A DNA stretch of 37,750 nucleotides. Origin: Candidatus Yanofskybacteria bacterium RIFCSPHIGHO2_01_FULL_43_32. Its GTDB lineage: Bacteria; Patescibacteriota; Minisyncoccia; 2-02-FULL-40-12; GWA2-44-9. Position numbers and translations under genes: made by a program. Positions 25,315 to 34,113 of this stretch are shown here, piece by piece. Every line of letters begins with the position of its first letter. The stretch's first letter is position 1. The DNA lies in NCBI GenBank assembly GCA_001794125.1, contig MGJF01000002.1:1-37750 (forward strand), in the 5' to 3' direction. The notes beneath the pieces were generated by a model. That model saw nothing but the letters and a program-made list of their open reading frames with translations, did no database searches and was not told the DNA's origin.

Positions 25315-26068
25315 ACAGAATATTTTTATCGTGGCAGATGATCTGGGGCTTGCCCCGGTTGTTAATGAAGGCATTTTTTTTGCGTTTAAAAACAGATTGA
25401 TTAATGGCGCTTCCTTGATGGCTAATGGAGAAGCGTTTGATGACGCTGTTCAGAGGATTAAAGATGCTCCGAGTTCCAATATCGGCATTCATTTAGTTCT
25501 GGTTGAGGAAAAATCTCTCACACAAATCAAGTCACCTAAAAATTATAAGACATTTTTTGTCAGGTATCTCCTATGCTTAATTAAAAAAAATGAAATAGAA
25601 AAAGAGTGTGAAGCCCAAATTCGGAAGATTTTGGGGGCGGGTATTAAACCGCAATTCATCAACAGCCACCAGCATCTTCATTTGCTTCCCGGCATTTTCG
25701 ACATTATTATTTCTTTGGCTAAAAAATATGGAATCCCGTATATCCGGATAGTCAGAGAGCCATTAACTTCAAGAGGTGGTTTGTTCAGAAAAACTCAATT
25801 GGTGTTTTTGAATTTTTTATCTTGGATGGCAAAAAATAAAATTTCAAGGGCCGGTCTCGGACATAACGATTTTTTTGTCGGATTCATGAATGCCGGTAAC
25901 CTGGGTCCGGATGACCTGGTTATGGCAAAAAATCTGCAAAACAAGTATTCTGATAAGGTTGTAGAATTAGGATGCCATCCAGGTTTTGAAGACCCGGAAC
26001 TTACCGGTAAATATAAACACTGGGGAGGATATCATTGGCGACAGGAATTAGAAACACTTAAGAAATGA
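25295..26068 (+). CDS. ChbG/YdjC-family carbohydrate deacetylase
   Basis: 257 residues. Metal-site residues are all in place: ADDLG (D15, D16), GIHLVL (H66) and SHQHLHLLP (H125, with H127 and H129 nearby). This family (ChbG, HpnK) removes acetyl groups from N-acetylated sugars with a divalent metal. It overlaps the preceding gene by 20 bases and the following one by four. Together with the GtrB-like enzyme it could remove the acetyl group from a lipid-linked N-acetylhexosamine, as in lipid A aminosugar pathways; that specific order is inference. Confidence 0.9.
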   Translation: MESTRSKQNIFIVADDLGLAPVVNEGIFFAFKNRLINGASLMANGEAFDDAVQRIKDAPSSNIGIHLVLVEEKSLTQIKSPKNYKTFFVRYLLCLIKKNEIEKECEAQIRKILGAGIKPQFINSHQHLHLLPGIFDIIISLAKKYGIPYIRIVREPLTSRGGLFRKTQLVFLNFLSWMAKNKISRAGLGHNDFFVGFMNAGNLGPDDLVMAKNLQNKYSDKVVELGCHPGFEDPELTGKYKHWGGYHWRQELETLKK

Positions 26069-27369
26069 AATTTTCCATAAAATCATCTCTCGTTGCTTTT
26101 TTTATAATCCTTTCCTTTGCTGTGGTAAGTTTTGGTGTTTTTGGTTTAACTCATAGTCAAGAACCAACAGGAGATGCCGGACAATACAATAATTATGCAC
26201 AAAATTTGATTTCAAGAGGTGTTTATACTATGGGGGAGTCGGGTTTTGATAATTTTAGAGAACCGGGCTACCCTTTTTTTCTTTTTGCGATATATAAAAT
26301 ATTTGGCCTTTTTAACTTTGTGGCAGTTAGGCTTGTTCAATTAATCCTACTGGCTTTTGTTGGTTATTTTATATATTTGACCTTTTCTGTTTATGGGCAA
26401 AAAAAGTTTGGTTTATTAGCCGGAATTTTGTCTGTTCTCGTACCGTATATGGGTTACTATTCGGTTGAATTGACAACGGAACTCGTATTTACTTTTTTGC
26501 TGGCTTTTTCTTTCTGGCTATTGATTAAAATAATTAAAACCGAAAAGGCCGACGTTTTTTATTATGTAGCTCTCGGGACTGTTTTAGGATATTCGGCATT
26601 AGTCAGAACTCAAATTTTATTGTTTCCGTTTCTGTTTTTTGCAGTTTATTTATTTTTCACAAGAAGCAGCCGGGTTTTTAAAAATATAGATATTAAAAAA
26701 AGCGCAATCGGCTTTTTATTTTTTGTTCTATTAATTGGCGGTTGGATAACTTATGTTTATTCTCAAAGTGGCAGTCTTTCTATTACAGAGGGCAGACAGG
26801 GACAGTTAATATATTACCGGGCTGTCAGAACTGAATTGTCATATAAAGAAACAGCTCAATATTTATCATCATGGCTAAAAAGGAGTGTCAAAGGCGGAGG
26901 GTCGGATAGTTTTCTGGATAAATACGAGTTTAAGAACTTATATGATGATTATTATCAACAAGTTTCCAATCCTCAGCAGGCTGTTGGTATGAGAAATAAG
27001 AATATTAAGACGATAATAAAGAATTTTGACAAATATTTATTGGGGAACGGAATAGAGTTTGTAAAACTAGTTTTCGTGGAGCATACTTATGCCGGTTCTT
27101 ATAATAAATATTTAAGAGCGGGATTTTATACAGGTCTCTATTTATTGTTTCTGAATGGTATTGTAAGATTTGTTTTTCTTAAACAAAAAACCTTCAGGCT
27201 TGTGTTTTGGTTGTCTCTGTTTTATTTATTTTATAATTATTTAATTATTACCGCCCTTGATGCTATACCCAGATATAATACCCCTTATCTGATGTTTTAT
27301 TTGCTGATAGGTTTAATAGGGATTTATCCCTTTCTTGACAGATACTTTCTGTTAGAAAAAAAACATTAA
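26065..27369 (+). CDS. GT39-like (PMT_2) membrane glycosyltransferase
   Basis: 434 residues with about ten membrane helices. The first outer loop has PTGDAGQYNNYAQNL (D37 as candidate catalytic acid) and then FREPGYPFFLFAIYKIFG, the R-P-G-Y-P-like segment seen in PMT_2 superfamily proteins. A polar stretch between about residues 245 and 330 is probably an outer-face loop. It is shorter than the protein at 21739 and lacks its C-terminal domain. It is coupled to the deacetylase by an ATGA overlap. Donor likely a polyprenyl-phosphate sugar made by 24334 and perhaps trimmed by 25295; acceptor unknown. Confidence 0.78.
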   Translation: MKFSIKSSLVAFFIILSFAVVSFGVFGLTHSQEPTGDAGQYNNYAQNLISRGVYTMGESGFDNFREPGYPFFLFAIYKIFGLFNFVAVRLVQLILLAFVGYFIYLTFSVYGQKKFGLLAGILSVLVPYMGYYSVELTTELVFTFLLAFSFWLLIKIIKTEKADVFYYVALGTVLGYSALVRTQILLFPFLFFAVYLFFTRSSRVFKNIDIKKSAIGFLFFVLLIGGWITYVYSQSGSLSITEGRQGQLIYYRAVRTELSYKETAQYLSSWLKRSVKGGGSDSFLDKYEFKNLYDDYYQQVSNPQQAVGMRNKNIKTIIKNFDKYLLGNGIEFVKLVFVEHTYAGSYNKYLRAGFYTGLYLLFLNGIVRFVFLKQKTFRLVFWLSLFYLFYNYLIITALDAIPRYNTPYLMFYLLIGLIGIYPFLDRYFLLEKKH

Positions 27370-27373
27370 TAAA

Positions 27374-28090
27374 ATGTATAAAGAATTAAAAATAATAGTT
27401 GTTTTGCCGGCATATAATGCGGGTGTTACTTTGGAAAAAACGATCAAGGACATTCCGTTAAATTTGACCGACGAAATAATATTGGTGGACGACAAAAGTA
27501 ACGATAACACCTTAGAAATAGCACGAAAACTAAATCTGACAGTTTATCGGCATAATCAAAATAAGGGTTACGGCGCCAATCAAAAAACTTGCTACGATGC
27601 GGCTATTGCAAAAGGGGGAGATATTATCATCATGTTGCATCCGGATTATCAATACGATCCGAAACTAATTAATTATTTTGTGGAATTTATCGGTAATGGT
27701 TATTTTGATGTTATGCTTGGATCCCGGATCCGAAGCCGTAAGGAAGCCCTGGCTGGCGGAATGCCGTTTTACAAATACATTTCGAATCGGTTTTTGACCT
27801 TAGTTGAAAACGTGGTTAGCGGCCAGAATCTTTCAGAATGGCACACTGGTATGCGTGCTTATCGGCGTGAAGTTTTAGAGCGGGTCGGTTATAGAAAATT
27901 TTCAGATGATTTTGTTTTTGATACGCAGATGCTTTTTAAGATTATTGAAGCCGGCTACGCTATCGGTGAAATACCGGTTCCTGTCAGATATTTTCCAGAA
28001 GCCTCAAGTATAAATTTAAGAAGAAGTATTTGGTATGGTTTAAGTACTCTCCTTGAATGTTTCAGGCACTTGTTTAAAAAATCGTTATGA
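27374..28090 (+). CDS. GT2-family glycosyltransferase (DPM1-like)
   Basis: 238 residues, no membrane helix. Landmarks: VVLPAYNAGVTLEKTI, ILVDDKSNDNT, HNQNKGYGANQKTCYDAAI, and MLHPDYQYDPKLI, where the usual DxD metal motif is replaced by HPD. This version is found in a common bacterial subfamily of GT2 related to dolichyl-phosphate mannose synthases. MLGSRIRSR and WHTGMRAYRREVLE also fit. It starts four bases after the preceding stop and overlaps the following GT4 by four. Confidence 0.88.
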   Translation: MYKELKIIVVLPAYNAGVTLEKTIKDIPLNLTDEIILVDDKSNDNTLEIARKLNLTVYRHNQNKGYGANQKTCYDAAIAKGGDIIIMLHPDYQYDPKLINYFVEFIGNGYFDVMLGSRIRSRKEALAGGMPFYKYISNRFLTLVENVVSGQNLSEWHTGMRAYRREVLERVGYRKFSDDFVFDTQMLFKIIEAGYAIGEIPVPVRYFPEASSINLRRSIWYGLSTLLECFRHLFKKSL

Positions 28091-29142
28091 TAAATAAAAT
28101 AATCTACATAAGCAATACGCGGCTGGACTATTCTCTTAATTCAGCATGCATAAAGGGGCTGAGTGAAAATGGGGTGGAGGTTGTCGGATTTTATGTCAAA
28201 GGTGGCGGAATCCGAGGGCTTATCAAGACAGTGTCTTTTTATTTGCACAATTCAGGCGATATTGATGCTGTGATGATTGGGTATGATAGCCCTGTTTTAG
28301 TCGCCCTTTTCCGTCCTTTTTGCCGTAAAAAAATTATTTACAATGCTGCTCTCTCGGTGTATGAGAGGATGATAATTTCAAGGGAGCTAGCTTCAAGGTT
28401 TTCGGTGAAGGCCGTTTATTATTGGTTTATTGATTTTGTGGCTGTGCATTTAGCTAATTTGGTTATTGTTGAAACGGATCATCAGGCAGATTTTTTTAAA
28501 AAGATATTTAAGATTTCCGGAAAGAAAATATACAAAAGCTGGATTGGTGTTGATGAGAACAAGTTTTTTTATAATCCGGCATTGCCAAAATACGACAGCT
28601 TCACGGTTTTGTTCAGAGGCGCATTCATGCCGGAATCCGGCGTGGAGTATGCGATAAAAGCGGCTAAGATTTTGGAAGATAAAAATATTAAATTTATCGT
28701 AATAGGCAGCGGTATTCTTCTGAAGAAAGTTAAAAAACTTGCAGAGGAATTAAAGCCCGCTAATCTGGAATTGATAACAGATTATGTTTCTTATGATACC
28801 CTGAGAACAACAATGCAGAGGTGTCATCTTTCGTTGGGCCAGCTTTCCAATCATGATCGTCTTTCCAGAACAATACCTCACAAGGCCTATGAAAGCTTGG
28901 CCATGAAGTTGCCGTATTTGACCGCTTCAAATATTGGCGTACTGGAGCTTTTAGCCCCAGGTGAGACATGTTTGGCTTGTAGCCCCGCTGATGCTAATTC
29001 TCTGGCCGAGAAGATATTGTGGGCTAAAAATAATTATCCTGTAGCGGAAAAAATAGCTGAAAATGGTTACAAACAATATCAAGACCAGCTTAAATCAAGT
29101 ATTTTAGCTGGAAACATTTTAAATAAAATATCCGGTATTTAA
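28087..29142 (+). CDS. GT4-family glycosyltransferase, paralogue of the 11991 product
   Basis: 351 residues. It begins NKIIYISNTRLDYSLNSACI and continues with GLSENGVEVVGF; the C-terminal half has TVLFRGAFMPESGVEYAIKA, KFIVIGSGILLKKVK and SRTIPHKAYESLAMKLPYL as the donor helix, with one Glu of EX7E kept. The pattern of both halves matches the GT4 at 11991-13085. It overlaps the GT2 gene by four bases. Cytosolic retaining enzyme by family; donor not predictable. Confidence 0.87.
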   Translation: MINKIIYISNTRLDYSLNSACIKGLSENGVEVVGFYVKGGGIRGLIKTVSFYLHNSGDIDAVMIGYDSPVLVALFRPFCRKKIIYNAALSVYERMIISRELASRFSVKAVYYWFIDFVAVHLANLVIVETDHQADFFKKIFKISGKKIYKSWIGVDENKFFYNPALPKYDSFTVLFRGAFMPESGVEYAIKAAKILEDKNIKFIVIGSGILLKKVKKLAEELKPANLELITDYVSYDTLRTTMQRCHLSLGQLSNHDRLSRTIPHKAYESLAMKLPYLTASNIGVLELLAPGETCLACSPADANSLAEKILWAKNNYPVAEKIAENGYKQYQDQLKSSILAGNILNKISGI

Positions 29143-29159
29143 TGTAATTGACATTAATT

Positions 29160-29915
29160 ATGGTCTTGTTAAACTTTCAAAAACAATACCGTCTCATGCC
29201 CAAAATATTTCAATCAATAAAAGAAGAACTCAAGACGATACGCAATCTCATCCATCGGCGCATAAATGTTTCGCCTAAGACTGAAACAGAGATTATAGAT
29301 TCCTTTCATCGTCTTTATTACAACTCTTATCATTTTGGGAAGGCTTGGGGCGACATGAAATGGTTAGGTACGCGTGTTACGAAATGTCCGTTGGACTGTT
29401 GGATTTATCAGGAAATATTATTTGAACAAAAGCCAGACGTTATTATTGAATGCGGGACTTCGCATGGCGGGAGTGCTTTGTTTCTTGCATCTATTTGCGA
29501 CCTTTTAAATAAGGGTCGAGTAATCACGGTTGATATTCGCAAACAGCCCGGTTTGCCTGAACACGATAGGATTAAATATTTGTCAGGGTCATCCACAGAC
29601 CCTCAGGTTGTCGCGAAGGTAAAAGAACACATTAATCCTGGAGAAAAAATATTAGTGATACTGGACTCGCTTCATACTTGCGAACATGTGCTTCGGGAAA
29701 TGAATATATACGGACCGTTGGTAAGCAAAGGAAGCTACATGATAGTAGAAGACAGCAATCTCAACGGCCACCCCGTAAAGGCGGAAGAGGTACCCGGCCC
29801 CATGGAAGCTATCTATGAATTTTTTAAAAACAATAAAGAGTTTGAAATAGATAAAAGCAGAGAAAAACTTCTTCTTACCTGGAACCCAAACGGATATTTA
29901 AAAAAAGTCAGATAA
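29160..29915 (+). CDS. CmcI-like SAM methyltransferase (cephalosporin hydroxylase/rhamnosyl O-methyltransferase family)
   Basis: 251 residues from the ATG at 29160. TTG at 29148 and ATG at 29196 (MPKIFQSIKEEL) are in-frame alternatives, and I cannot choose firmly. Core: PDVIIECGTSHGGSALFLASI (SAM loop ECGTSHGGS), GRVITVDIR, ILVILDSLHTCEHVLREM and SYMIVEDSNLNGHPV, all typical of the CmcI family. Members methylate sugar hydroxyls in glycolipids and antibiotics. The context suggests O-methylation of the glycan. It is last in the 24334 operon, ending four bases before the converging GT4 gene with no clear hairpin between them. Confidence 0.88.
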   Translation: MVLLNFQKQYRLMPKIFQSIKEELKTIRNLIHRRINVSPKTETEIIDSFHRLYYNSYHFGKAWGDMKWLGTRVTKCPLDCWIYQEILFEQKPDVIIECGTSHGGSALFLASICDLLNKGRVITVDIRKQPGLPEHDRIKYLSGSSTDPQVVAKVKEHINPGEKILVILDSLHTCEHVLREMNIYGPLVSKGSYMIVEDSNLNGHPVKAEEVPGPMEAIYEFFKNNKEFEIDKSREKLLLTWNPNGYLKKVR

Positions 29916-29919
29916 GCTT

Positions 29920-31125
29920 TTATTTTAGCAGAGATTTATAGAGTTCCAGATATTTTTCGGTCATTGTGTGCAGGCTAAAACCGGAGCGTGCTTTAGTAAT
30001 AAGAGCCTCACTCATGACGGAATATTCAGCGGGTGAGCGGGAAAGTAACCATTGAATTCCGACCAGGAGGTCTTCAGTATCTTTATAGCGGGCCACATAG
30101 CCTGTTTTTTGATGGTCAACGAGTTCCGGTATGCCACCGGTGTTAAATGAAACAGCCGGTAATCCACAGGCCATAGCCTCAAGAACTACTAGCGGACAGT
30201 TGTCGGCGATAGAAGGGTATAAAAGGATATCAGCCGCAGAGTAATATTTTGCCAATGTTGTCTGGTTGCTTGTGTAACCTATCGTTCTGACCCCGTCGTT
30301 GGTTTCGTCGGTATTACCGCCTAAATCAACGAAAAAGGCTCCAGGATTGTCCTTAAACGCTCTCATGGCCTCTTGGGCATAGTTGCCCCCCTTCCACGGA
30401 TTAGAAGCCCCCCTTTTGGCCACAATGAGGACAATACGTTTATCGGCCGGAAGGCCTAAGGATTGGCGGGATTCTTGCTTGTCATACAGCCTAAATACCG
30501 AGTTATCAATACCATTGTATATTATGGATAACGGCTTATCTTTAAGGACACCTTGTCTTACTTTATCGGCTAACCATTTGGACGGGATTGCTATGTGAAG
30601 GTTGGAGTTTTTATAGATTTTACTCTTTCTTTTTTCTAAATATTTTTCGTTATGCCAGGAGATAGAGGGATAAATATCCAAACTTGGACAAGTAAAAAAT
30701 CCGTTTTCTTTCAGAGCACCGTCAAAAGCATGAGCGCAATGGGCGGTTATAGGCCACATATCGTGAAAAGTCCAGATTACCGGTTTGATGCGTGAAATTT
30801 TTGCTAAAGTCCCGAGATTAAAATAATTACCGTGAAGATTATGGCAATGGATAATATCAGCCTTTTTGAACTGTTCTGTTTTTAAAATATGGTCAGAATT
30901 GAAAACATCAATATCGTTGGCAAGCCAGTAGGCAAGTTTTCTGCGCACTTTGCCGGAGAAAGACAAAATATCATTAAGAACAAAAACGTCTGGGTTGTCA
31001 GAATATTTTCTGCCGACAAACATGGGGCTTTGGTGCCCCTTCTTTTCAAGTTCTCTTTTGAGGTTAAAAGCGACTTGCGCTGCCCCCCCTCGGGCATCAA
31101 CAGTATTGATTTGAAGTATAAGCAT
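29920..31125 (-). CDS. GT4-family glycosyltransferase (WcaC-like)
   Basis: 401 residues. It begins LILQINTVDARGGAAQVAFNL with GGAAQVA as acceptor loop, and has FHDMWPITAHCAHAFDG, a loop typical of the colanic-acid WcaC-like branch of GT4. The C-terminal half has IYNGIDNSVFR, KRGASNPWKGGNYAQEA and IADNCPLVVLEAMACGLPA, in which Asp stands for the first Glu of EX7E (common in this branch). NTGGIPELV follows. Single gene on the minus strand with a possible promoter at 31154-31182. Confidence 0.9.
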   Translation of the reverse strand: MLILQINTVDARGGAAQVAFNLKRELEKKGHQSPMFVGRKYSDNPDVFVLNDILSFSGKVRRKLAYWLANDIDVFNSDHILKTEQFKKADIIHCHNLHGNYFNLGTLAKISRIKPVIWTFHDMWPITAHCAHAFDGALKENGFFTCPSLDIYPSISWHNEKYLEKRKSKIYKNSNLHIAIPSKWLADKVRQGVLKDKPLSIIYNGIDNSVFRLYDKQESRQSLGLPADKRIVLIVAKRGASNPWKGGNYAQEAMRAFKDNPGAFFVDLGGNTDETNDGVRTIGYTSNQTTLAKYYSAADILLYPSIADNCPLVVLEAMACGLPAVSFNTGGIPELVDHQKTGYVARYKDTEDLLVGIQWLLSRSPAEYSVMSEALITKARSGFSLHTMTEKYLELYKSLLK

Positions 31126-31153
31126 TCAGGAGAAATTAATTTCAGGTCGTTTT

Positions 31154-31182
31154 GATATACACACTTTACATTAAATAGTAAA
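31154..31182 (-). promoter_or_regulatory. Possible promoter of the minus-strand GT4 gene
   Basis: On the minus strand, TTTACT (31177-31182), a 17-base spacer and TATATC (31154-31159), about 28 bases before the ATG at 31125. It overlaps the divergent candidate promoter at 31165-31193. Confidence 0.4.
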
Positions 31183-31193
31183 TGTAGTAAATA
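31165..31193 (+). promoter_or_regulatory. Possible promoter of the 31228 gene
   Basis: TTTACA at 31165-31170, a 17-base spacer and TAAATA at 31188-31193; leader of about 28 bases without a clear ribosome site. Confidence 0.35.
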
Positions 31194-31227
31194 ATTAAAC
31201 TATCGGGCATCTTAACAAGCGGGTCTA

Positions 31228-32184
31228 ATGGATACAAAATTTAAAAATAAAAAGTTTTTAGTTACCGGCGGATCTGGATTTTTGGGCAGCTTTGTTATTA
31301 AAAAGTTGCTGAAAAAAGGCGTGCCTGAAAAAAACATATTCATTCCCCGCTCGGAGAGTCTGGATCTTCGTAAATGGGAAAATTGCATGAAAGCGGCAAG
31401 TGGCCGGAATATAGTTATTCATCTTGCCGGAAATGTGGGTGGCATAGGTCTTAACAGGGAAAAACCGGGCGAGTTGCTTTATGACAATATTATGATGGGA
31501 GTGCAGCTTTTGGAAGCGGCACGTTTGTCTGGGGTAGAAAAATTTGTGGCAATCGGCACGGTATGTGCTTATCCCAAGTTTACCCCTGTACCTTTTAAGG
31601 AATCAGACCTTTGGAACGGTTATCCGGAAGAGACAAATGCTCCTTATGGATTAGCCAAAAAAGTTCTTTTAGTCCAAGCTCAATCCTATCGCCAGCAATA
31701 CGGCTTTAATGCCATATATCTTTTGCCGGTAAATTTATACGGCCCGGGAGACAACTTTGATCCGAAGAGTTCCCATGTGATCCCGGCTCTTATTAGAAAG
31801 GCGGCTGAGGCTAAAAAGCTAAATAAAAAACATATTGATGTCTGGGGCAGCGGAAGTGCGTCCAGAGAGTTTTTATATGTTGAGGATGCTGCCGAGGGTA
31901 TAGTTTTGGCTACAGAAAGATATGATAAACCAGAGCCGGTAAATCTTGGGGCCGGTCGTGAAATTAAAATAAAAGACCTGGTTGAAATTATCTGCGGGCT
32001 GATGAAATTTGAAGGTAAGGTGAGTTGGGATAAGTCTAAACCGGATGGTCAGCCCCGGCGATGCATGGATGTTTCCCGGGCTGCTAAAGAATTTGGATTT
32101 AAAGCCCGGACGGACTTCAACCGGGGGCTGATAAAAACAATTGACTGGTATGTCTCAAAGGAAAGAAACAGAAAAACCGCTTAA
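31228..32184 (+). CDS. GDP-L-fucose synthase-like NAD(P)-dependent epimerase/reductase
   Basis: 318 residues, the usual length. Extended-SDR fold with [11 protein letters not shown] (G14, G17, G20), [19 protein letters not shown] (T111 in place of the usual Ser, C113 conserved), YGLAKK (Y140, K144) and [14 protein letters not shown]. The SxC...YxxxK set is that of GDP-L-fucose synthase, which turns GDP-4-keto-6-deoxymannose into GDP-L-fucose. The dehydratase that would supply it is at 17102. The Ser-to-Thr change keeps the hydroxyl. An epimerase for a related sugar is the alternative. Single-gene unit with its own terminator. Confidence 0.85.
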   Translation: MDTKFKNKKFLVTGGSGFLGSFVIKKLLKKGVPEKNIFIPRSESLDLRKWENCMKAASGRNIVIHLAGNVGGIGLNREKPGELLYDNIMMGVQLLEAARLSGVEKFVAIGTVCAYPKFTPVPFKESDLWNGYPEETNAPYGLAKKVLLVQAQSYRQQYGFNAIYLLPVNLYGPGDNFDPKSSHVIPALIRKAAEAKKLNKKHIDVWGSGSASREFLYVEDAAEGIVLATERYDKPEPVNLGAGREIKIKDLVEIICGLMKFEGKVSWDKSKPDGQPRRCMDVSRAAKEFGFKARTDFNRGLIKTIDWYVSKERNRKTA

Positions 32185-32196
32185 GGCGGTTTTAAT
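32173..32196 (+). terminator. Intrinsic terminator overlapping the reductase stop codon
   Basis: AAAACCGC at 32173-32180 pairs with GCGGTTTT at 32186-32193 across TTAAG, followed by a T-rich run (TTTTAATTTTATT). The stop codon at 32182-32184 is in the loop. Confidence 0.85.
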
Positions 32197-32217
32197 TTTA
32201 TTATAAAATAACCTCTT

Positions 32218-32237
32218 TTGACCCCTTTTGACACCTC
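32218..32237 (+). repeat. Two 10-bp direct repeats upstream of the ABC exporter
   Basis: TTGACCCCTT (32218-32227) and TTGACACCTC (32228-32237) stand head to tail, just upstream of the predicted -35 box at 32242. They match the three repeats at 35790-35819 before the BldC-like HTH gene. Confidence 0.75.
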
Positions 32238-32241
32238 CTTA

Positions 32242-32270
32242 TTGCGCAAATTCGAGAAAATTGGTATCTT
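32242..32270 (+). promoter_or_regulatory. Predicted promoter of the ABC exporter gene
   Basis: TTGCGC at 32242-32247, a 17-base spacer and TATCTT at 32265-32270, nine bases before the ATG at 32280. The leader would be two or three bases at most. Confidence 0.45.
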
Positions 32271-32279
32271 TTAGGGGTT

Positions 32280-34109
32280 ATGTTCAAGGAATTAACCGCA
32301 ACACATTTCCAAAACATAAAAAAAATCCACAGAGTTTTCGTGGTTTTTAAGCGTGCCTATTGGCAATATAGGTGGCGGATTTTAGTCACAACTTTATTGG
32401 GGTTTGTCAGCAGTCTTCTGGGCGGTCTGGGCATTAGCATGCTGATACCGCTTTTTGCTTTTGTTACCCAGCAAAACAGTACCGGCACCTCTAATGTTTT
32501 TTATCAGCTTGTTGCAAAAATTTTCTCTTTTCTCCATCTAAGTTATAATTTGCCCATCCTTTTGGTTTTAATGGTCTCGTTTTTTATCGGGAAGGCCGTA
32601 ATAACGATTCTGACCATTCATCTTAGCGATAAAATTTCTGCACAGTATGACCGCAACATCAGCTCTATGTTGTTTAAAAAAACCCTTGAAGCTGACTGGA
32701 CATTTCTTATGAACCAAAGGGTCGGATATCTTGACAGGGTAATTTCTAACGACGTTGCCGCCGGATCAAATATACTCAGAGCCATCAGTGAATTAATGCT
32801 TAGGGTTGCAAGTTTAATAACGTACGCTGCCATTGCTTTTAAATTGTCAGTTTCCATAACCCTTATGTCTTTGGTGGGAGGGGCGCTTATCCTCGTGGTT
32901 TTAAAACCCCTTTTCTTTAAGACAAGGAAACTTGCCAAACACGCAAATCTTACCGGTAAAAAACTAGGTCATCTTATCAATGAGAGTTTGATCGGCATTA
33001 AAACAATAAAAGCTTTTGCCGTTGAGCCGTCATTGGTCAAAAGGGGCTATTTTTATTTTGAAGAATTACGAAAAGCCCGCATTAAAACATCTTTGATAAG
33101 CAGTTTTCAAGGCACACTATTTGAGCCGGTCTCCCTCCTCTTCATCTCTATAATATTTGCTTATTCTTTTAAATCCCCTGATTTTAATATTGCTTCTTTT
33201 GCGGTAATAATTTACCTTATCCAAAAAATGTATTCCTATATTCAAGGAATCCAGGGCAAGCTGGACGGTATCAACTCTTTGTTTACTTATCTGGAAACGA
33301 TGCTTAGCTATCAAAAAGAGGTTCAGCAGTACAAAGAAAATACACCCGGTACTGAACCGTTCAAATTTGAACAAGAAATAAGTATTCAGGATGTTGGTTT
33401 TGCTTATCCGAATATGGAATCAAACACTTTGTCGGATATTAATTTTACAATCCAAAAGGGCGAGATGATCGGCATAATCGGACCTTCCGGCGCCGGAAAG
33501 ACCACCTTGGTTGATATTTTTTTGCAGCTATTAAAACCCCAGAGCGGAGTTGTCAAAATTGATGAAGTTGACATTAATTCCATCAAACTGGATGCTTGGC
33601 GAAAAAACATAGGATATGTTTCACAGGATGTTTTCCTTCTCAACGACACTATTGAGGCCAATATTCGCTTTTATGATGAAAGTATTTCCCGTGAGAGCAT
33701 AGAGAATGCTTCAAAGATGGCGAATATTTATGATTTTATCCAGGGGTTGCCGAATAAATTTGAAACACAGGTTGGAGAACGAGGTATTAAATTATCCGGA
33801 GGTCAAAGACAGCGCATTGCCCTGGCAAGGGTTTTGGCTAAAAAATCCTCTGTCTTAATTCTTGATGAAGCAACAAGCTCCATAGATAACGAATCGGAGG
33901 CATTGATTCAAAAATCAATAAATAATCTGAAAGGAAAAGTTACGGTCTTGGTAATTGCTCATCGCTTAACAACCGTAATGAGTTCTGACAGAATTATTGT
34001 TATAGATAACGGGAAACTTATTGAATCAGGCGCACCGTCTGAGTTGATAAAAAACCAGGATTCCTACCTGTACAAAAGCTACCATATTAAAGATAAAGAA
34101 ATTGCCTAA
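32280..34109 (+). CDS. MsbA/PglK-like ABC exporter (fused permease-ATPase)
   Basis: 609 residues. Six membrane helices lie in residues 35-330, with the type I exporter fold and the conserved VGYLDRVISNDVAAGS loop. The ATPase half has GPSGAGKTTLVD (Walker A, about 401-412), SQDVFLLNDTIEANI (Q-loop), LSGGQRQRIALARVL (signature, about 505), SVLILDEATSSIDNES (Walker B) and VLVIAHRL (H-loop). Half-transporters of this type dimerise and flip lipid-linked glycans or glycolipids outward. It is the only flippase-like gene seen in the window and is therefore a good candidate for export of the glycan built by the neighbouring enzymes. The 10-bp repeats upstream suggest control shared with the HTH gene at 35826. 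Confidence 0.92.
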   Translation: MFKELTATHFQNIKKIHRVFVVFKRAYWQYRWRILVTTLLGFVSSLLGGLGISMLIPLFAFVTQQNSTGTSNVFYQLVAKIFSFLHLSYNLPILLVLMVSFFIGKAVITILTIHLSDKISAQYDRNISSMLFKKTLEADWTFLMNQRVGYLDRVISNDVAAGSNILRAISELMLRVASLITYAAIAFKLSVSITLMSLVGGALILVVLKPLFFKTRKLAKHANLTGKKLGHLINESLIGIKTIKAFAVEPSLVKRGYFYFEELRKARIKTSLISSFQGTLFEPVSLLFISIIFAYSFKSPDFNIASFAVIIYLIQKMYSYIQGIQGKLDGINSLFTYLETMLSYQKEVQQYKENTPGTEPFKFEQEISIQDVGFAYPNMESNTLSDINFTIQKGEMIGIIGPSGAGKTTLVDIFLQLLKPQSGVVKIDEVDINSIKLDAWRKNIGYVSQDVFLLNDTIEANIRFYDESISRESIENASKMANIYDFIQGLPNKFETQVGERGIKLSGGQRQRIALARVLAKKSSVLILDEATSSIDNESEALIQKSINNLKGKVTVLVIAHRLTTVMSSDRIIVIDNGKLIESGAPSELIKNQDSYLYKSYHIKDKEIA

Positions 34110-34113
34110 ACAT

